From Clostridia bacterium (GTDB taxonomy: Bacteria; Bacillota_A; Clostridia; Oscillospirales; CAG-382), in NCBI GenBank assembly GCA_017615235.1, contig JAGAAM010000069.1, positions 1 through 7,082 on the forward strand: a stretch of DNA of 7,082 nucleotides, given 5' to 3'. Below the pieces are notes generated by a model. That model was not told where the DNA came from, did not search any database, and saw nothing but the letters and a program-made list of their open reading frames with translations. This document shows, piece by piece, positions 6,588 through 7,082 of the stretch. How positions within the stretch are numbered: the first letter of the stretch is position 1; each line of letters opens with the position of its first letter. The translations under genes and the position numbers were made by a program.

Positions 6588-7082
6588 TCATATCTCCGTA
6601 TCTATGAATCTTATCTCCGGTTCGAGTTTTACGCCGGTGTTTTCCAAAACCGTTTTTTGTATGAGCTCTACCAGATCCTTAACGTCGTTCGCGGTGGCTC
6701 CGCCTTTGTTAATTATGAATCCGGCGTGCTTTTCGGATACCTGCGCGCCTCCGACCGATACGCCTTTGAGCCCGCATTGTTCGATGAGCGCCCCGGCGTA
6801 ATGCCCCTCCGGGCGTTTGAAGGCGCTTCCGCAGGAGGGGTATTCCAAAGGTTGGCTCGATTTGCGCTTCGCCATAAGCTCGTCCATTTTCGCCCCGATC
6901 GCGTCCCTGTCGCCGGGGACGCCGGAAAACGTCGCCGAAAGTACGGTGTAACCGTTCTTTTCAACGGAACTGGTTCGGTAGCCGAGTTCCAGCGCTTCCG
7001 GCGGAAGTTCGGCTCTGTCAAGGTTTCTGTCAAGCACGGTGCAGCCCGTGATCCTTTGCGAAATATCTCCGCCGTAAGCGCC
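6588..7082 (-). CDS. murB: UDP-N-acetylenolpyruvoylglucosamine reductase MurB (5' end beyond window)
   Basis: MurB is the cytoplasmic FAD enzyme that uses NADPH to reduce UDP-GlcNAc-enolpyruvate to UDP-MurNAc, the second committed step of peptidoglycan precursor synthesis. The frame stays open to the window edge, so only the last 164 residues are present; family members are about 300 residues, so the FAD-binding N-terminal half lies outside. The visible part opens with GAYGGDIS, the conserved FAD-site loop. It continues with LGYRTSS (fragment residues 33-39) and SCGSAFKRP (83-91), whose second Ser (86) matches the catalytic proton-donor serine. Then come VGGAQVSEKHAGFIIN (110-125) and the closing LEPEIRFI (153-160), which carries the conserved catalytic-site Glu. 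The SCGS..KRP form and the short tail resemble the type II enzymes of Bacillota. An internal GTG at 7037 is not the start, because the GAYGG motif lies upstream of it in frame. The TGA stop is one base before whiA, and the last codons hold the whiA ribosome binding site. Identification is secure. Confidence 0.96.
   Translation of the reverse strand, partial: GAYGGDISQRITGCTVLDRNLDRAELPPEALELGYRTSSVEKNGYTVLSATFSGVPGDRDAIGAKMDELMAKRKSSQPLEYPSCGSAFKRPEGHYAGALIEQCGLKGVSVGGAQVSEKHAGFIINKGGATANDVKDLVELIQKTVLENTGVKLEPEIRFIDTEI
6594..6597 (-). promoter_or_regulatory. Ribosome binding site of whiA
   Basis: GGAG lies 7 bases before the whiA ATG, in the context TACGGAGATATGATATG, and sits inside the last codons of murB. 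It supports the ATG at 6584-6586 as the start and suggests that ribosomes finishing murB re-initiate on whiA. Confidence 0.8.

Noticed and set aside
5954..6607. 217-codon plus-strand frame opposite whiA
   Set aside because: whiA is clearly the real gene (N-terminal MSFSSEV, NCETAN-like linker, HTH). The antisense translation shows no domain.
7035..7037. GTG as a start for murB
   Set aside because: The frame continues upstream to the window edge and includes the conserved GAYGG motif, so this GTG is an internal valine codon.

Overview
The window is almost wholly protein-coding. It carries four genes head to tail on the minus strand, in transcription order murB (3' part only) – whiA – dnaE – class A penicillin-binding protein (3' end beyond the window). 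The gene set suggests a Bacillota (Firmicutes) chromosome, most likely class Clostridia: WhiA next to a type II-like MurB, a full-length DnaE with a QxxLF clamp motif, and AAGGAG/GGAG ribosome binding sites. By eye the GC content is above 50% and TTA/CTA/TCA codons are scarce. The genus cannot be named from the sequence alone.

Layout from high to low coordinates. The last 164 codons of murB run from the window edge to 6588. After a single base comes whiA (6586-5909), then after another single base dnaE (5907-2431). A 31-base gap with a strong Shine-Dalgarno and a small hairpin follows, then the PBP gene (2399 to the edge at 1). No internal terminator, tRNA, rRNA, mobile element, CRISPR or sizeable repeat was seen. 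The longest stretch without a gene is the 31-base dnaE/PBP gap.

The genes fit one operon joining cell-wall precursor synthesis (MurB, UDP-MurNAc), a cell-division/chromosome-linked DNA-binding protein (WhiA), DNA replication (DnaE) and peptidoglycan polymerisation (PBP). Spacing of 1, 1 and 31 bases argues for co-transcription and translational coupling.

This is a housekeeping region and I see no new defence, mobile or biosynthetic system. The points worth a second look are modest. WhiA is about 225 residues and seems to lack the first half of its LAGLIDADG-like domain. The rapZ and yvcK genes that often lie between murB and whiA are absent. The DnaE PHP domain keeps what look like all nine metal ligands. 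Three A-runs are clustered in the dnaE OB-fold region. The PBP has a cysteine-rich C-terminal tail.
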